DNA of 42,748 nucleotides from Clostridia bacterium (lineage in GTDB: Bacteria; Bacillota; Clostridia; Oscillospirales; CAG-382), in the NCBI GenBank assembly GCA_017563195.1, contig JAFXDO010000021.1:1-42748 (forward strand). Direction: 5' to 3'. The notes under the pieces are model-generated. The model had not been told where the DNA came from and did not search any database. It saw only the letters and a program-made list of their open reading frames with translations. Shown in pieces: positions 41,847 through 42,748 of this stretch. Numbering within the stretch: position 1 is the first letter of the stretch; each line of letters starts with the position of its first letter. The translations under genes and the position numbers were made by a program.

Positions 41847-42748
41847 TTATTCCTCTAAAGGTTGTTCGTTTTTATGCGCCATCGCGGAGGCAATCTTATC
41901 GACCGTGCCGCTTTGGCAGAAGAGCAGGACCTGCTTTATCGCAGAGCGGAACGCATATGCGTCCGAGCTTCCGTGCGCCTTCACGACCGGCTTTGCAAGT
42001 CCCAAAAAGGGTGCGCCGCCGTATTCCGACGGATCGAGCCTTTTCTTAAGCGCCTTGGTGTGCTTAAGCGTCATTGCACCGGCAACGGTAGCGACCTTCG
42101 ACGCGTGGAACAGATCCTTTAACGACTTGGACATAAACTTGCCCATGCCCTCAAGCAGCTTCAGCACGACGTTGCCGGTAAAGCCGTCGCAGACGAGCAC
42201 GTCGCACACACCGAACGGGATGGACTTGCCCTCGCAGTTTCCTACGAAGTTTATCAGCCCGTCCTCCTTAAGCAGCGCGTGCGCCTCGCTGTAAAGCGGA
42301 GTGCCCTTGTGAGGCTCGGTGCCGTTATTGAGCAAGCCGACGCGGGGATTTTCGACCCCAAGCAGATTTTCGGCGTATATCGAGCCCATTCTTGCGTAAA
42401 GGTCAAGCACCTCGGGCGTCGCGTCGAGATTCGCACCGCAGTCGAGCAGCACGAACGGCTTTTCAAGCGGTATGACCGAGCCGAGCGCGGCACGTCTCAC
42501 GCCCTTGACACGGCGGATTATAAGCGACGCGGCGGTGAAAAACGCACCTGTATTTCCCGCACTCACAACGGCGTCGGCTTCTCCGTCCTTGCAGAGCCTG
42601 CAGGCAACGCAAAGCGTCGAGTCCTTCTTTTCCTTCATAACGATGCCTGCCTCGTCGGTCATTTCGACGACGCTTGCGCCCTCTCGCACAGAAACGTTTG
42701 CGGGAAGCGCGGGAAGCGAATCGAGTGCCTCCTTGGTGCCGACGAGAA
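41847..42748 (-). CDS. plsX: Phosphate acyltransferase PlsX (partial)
   Basis: About 300 C-terminal residues of PlsX, which makes acyl-phosphate from acyl-ACP for phosphatidic acid synthesis. The frame stays open to the right edge of the window, so the N-terminus is missing; the GTG at 42689 is internal. Recognisable: AVVSAGNTGAF, VLLDCGANLD, VGLLNNGTE, GNCEGKSIPFG, DVLVCDGFTGNVVLK and YGGAPFLG, all typical. It is the first gene seen of the plsX-rnc-smc-ftsY run. Confidence 0.96.
   Translation of the reverse strand, partial: LVGTKEALDSLPALPANVSVREGASVVEMTDEAGIVMKEKKDSTLCVACRLCKDGEADAVVSAGNTGAFFTAASLIIRRVKGVRRAALGSVIPLEKPFVLLDCGANLDATPEVLDLYARMGSIYAENLLGVENPRVGLLNNGTEPHKGTPLYSEAHALLKEDGLINFVGNCEGKSIPFGVCDVLVCDGFTGNVVLKLLEGMGKFMSKSLKDLFHASKVATVAGAMTLKHTKALKKRLDPSEYGGAPFLGLAKPVVKAHGSSDAYAFRSAIKQVLLFCQSGTVDKIASAMAHKNEQPLEE

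Overview
The window reads as core chromosome of a spore-forming member of the class Clostridia (Bacillota). Evidence: the sporulation cluster spoVB-mazG-hup-yabO-yabP-yabQ-divIC-yabR, classical SD-driven genes with GTG and TTG starts, sigma-A type promoters, and Gram-positive gene orders such as ylxM-ffh-rpsP-khpA-rimM-trmD, plsX-rnc-smc-ftsY and cdaA-cdaR. Base composition is moderate and uniform. I could not place it to genus; it may come from an uncultured gut lineage. Except for one gene (17123-17797), every gene I accept is on the minus strand, so the biological reading order runs from 42748 down to 1. No tRNA, rRNA, CRISPR array, phage or transposase gene was seen.

From the right: plsX (5' end cut by the window edge), rnc, an Elp3-like radical SAM protein and smc; then a 482-base non-coding stretch with 115-bp tandem repeats and several hairpins; then ftsY and rdgB. 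A strong promoter starts the c-di-AMP unit cdaA-cdaR followed by recJ, relA/spoT, dtd, hemZ, a uridine-kinase-like gene, spoVB and mazG. The hup gene has its own promoter and leads into yabO-yabP-yabQ-divIC-yabR. A 302-base element with terminal inverted repeats lies between yabR and the promoter of hpf. After hpf come an orphan solute-binding lipoprotein, the lone plus-strand stalk-domain-like membrane gene, and a divergent clpC.

A consensus promoter inside the clpC stop region starts the SRP/ribosome operon ylxM-ffh-rpsP-khpA-rimM-trmD, continued by a polytopic O-antigen-ligase-like gene and a DUF4330-like gene. Then come ptsH, uvrC-rsmD-coaD with an enolase-superfamily and a hydroxyacid dehydrogenase gene, a secreted Ser/Glu-rich protein, a six-hairpin glycosidase-like gene and a partial XRE regulator.

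The most striking observation is that ffh, normally essential, is interrupted by one in-frame TAG just after the DTAGR motif of its GTPase domain, while the reading frame on both sides is otherwise intact. TAG ends three other genes here, so general recoding is unlikely. A sequencing or assembly error, a polymorphism, leaky termination or a split Ffh remain possible. The two non-coding repeat regions are the next most interesting. I did not find a clearly new multi-gene system; most of the window is conserved housekeeping DNA.
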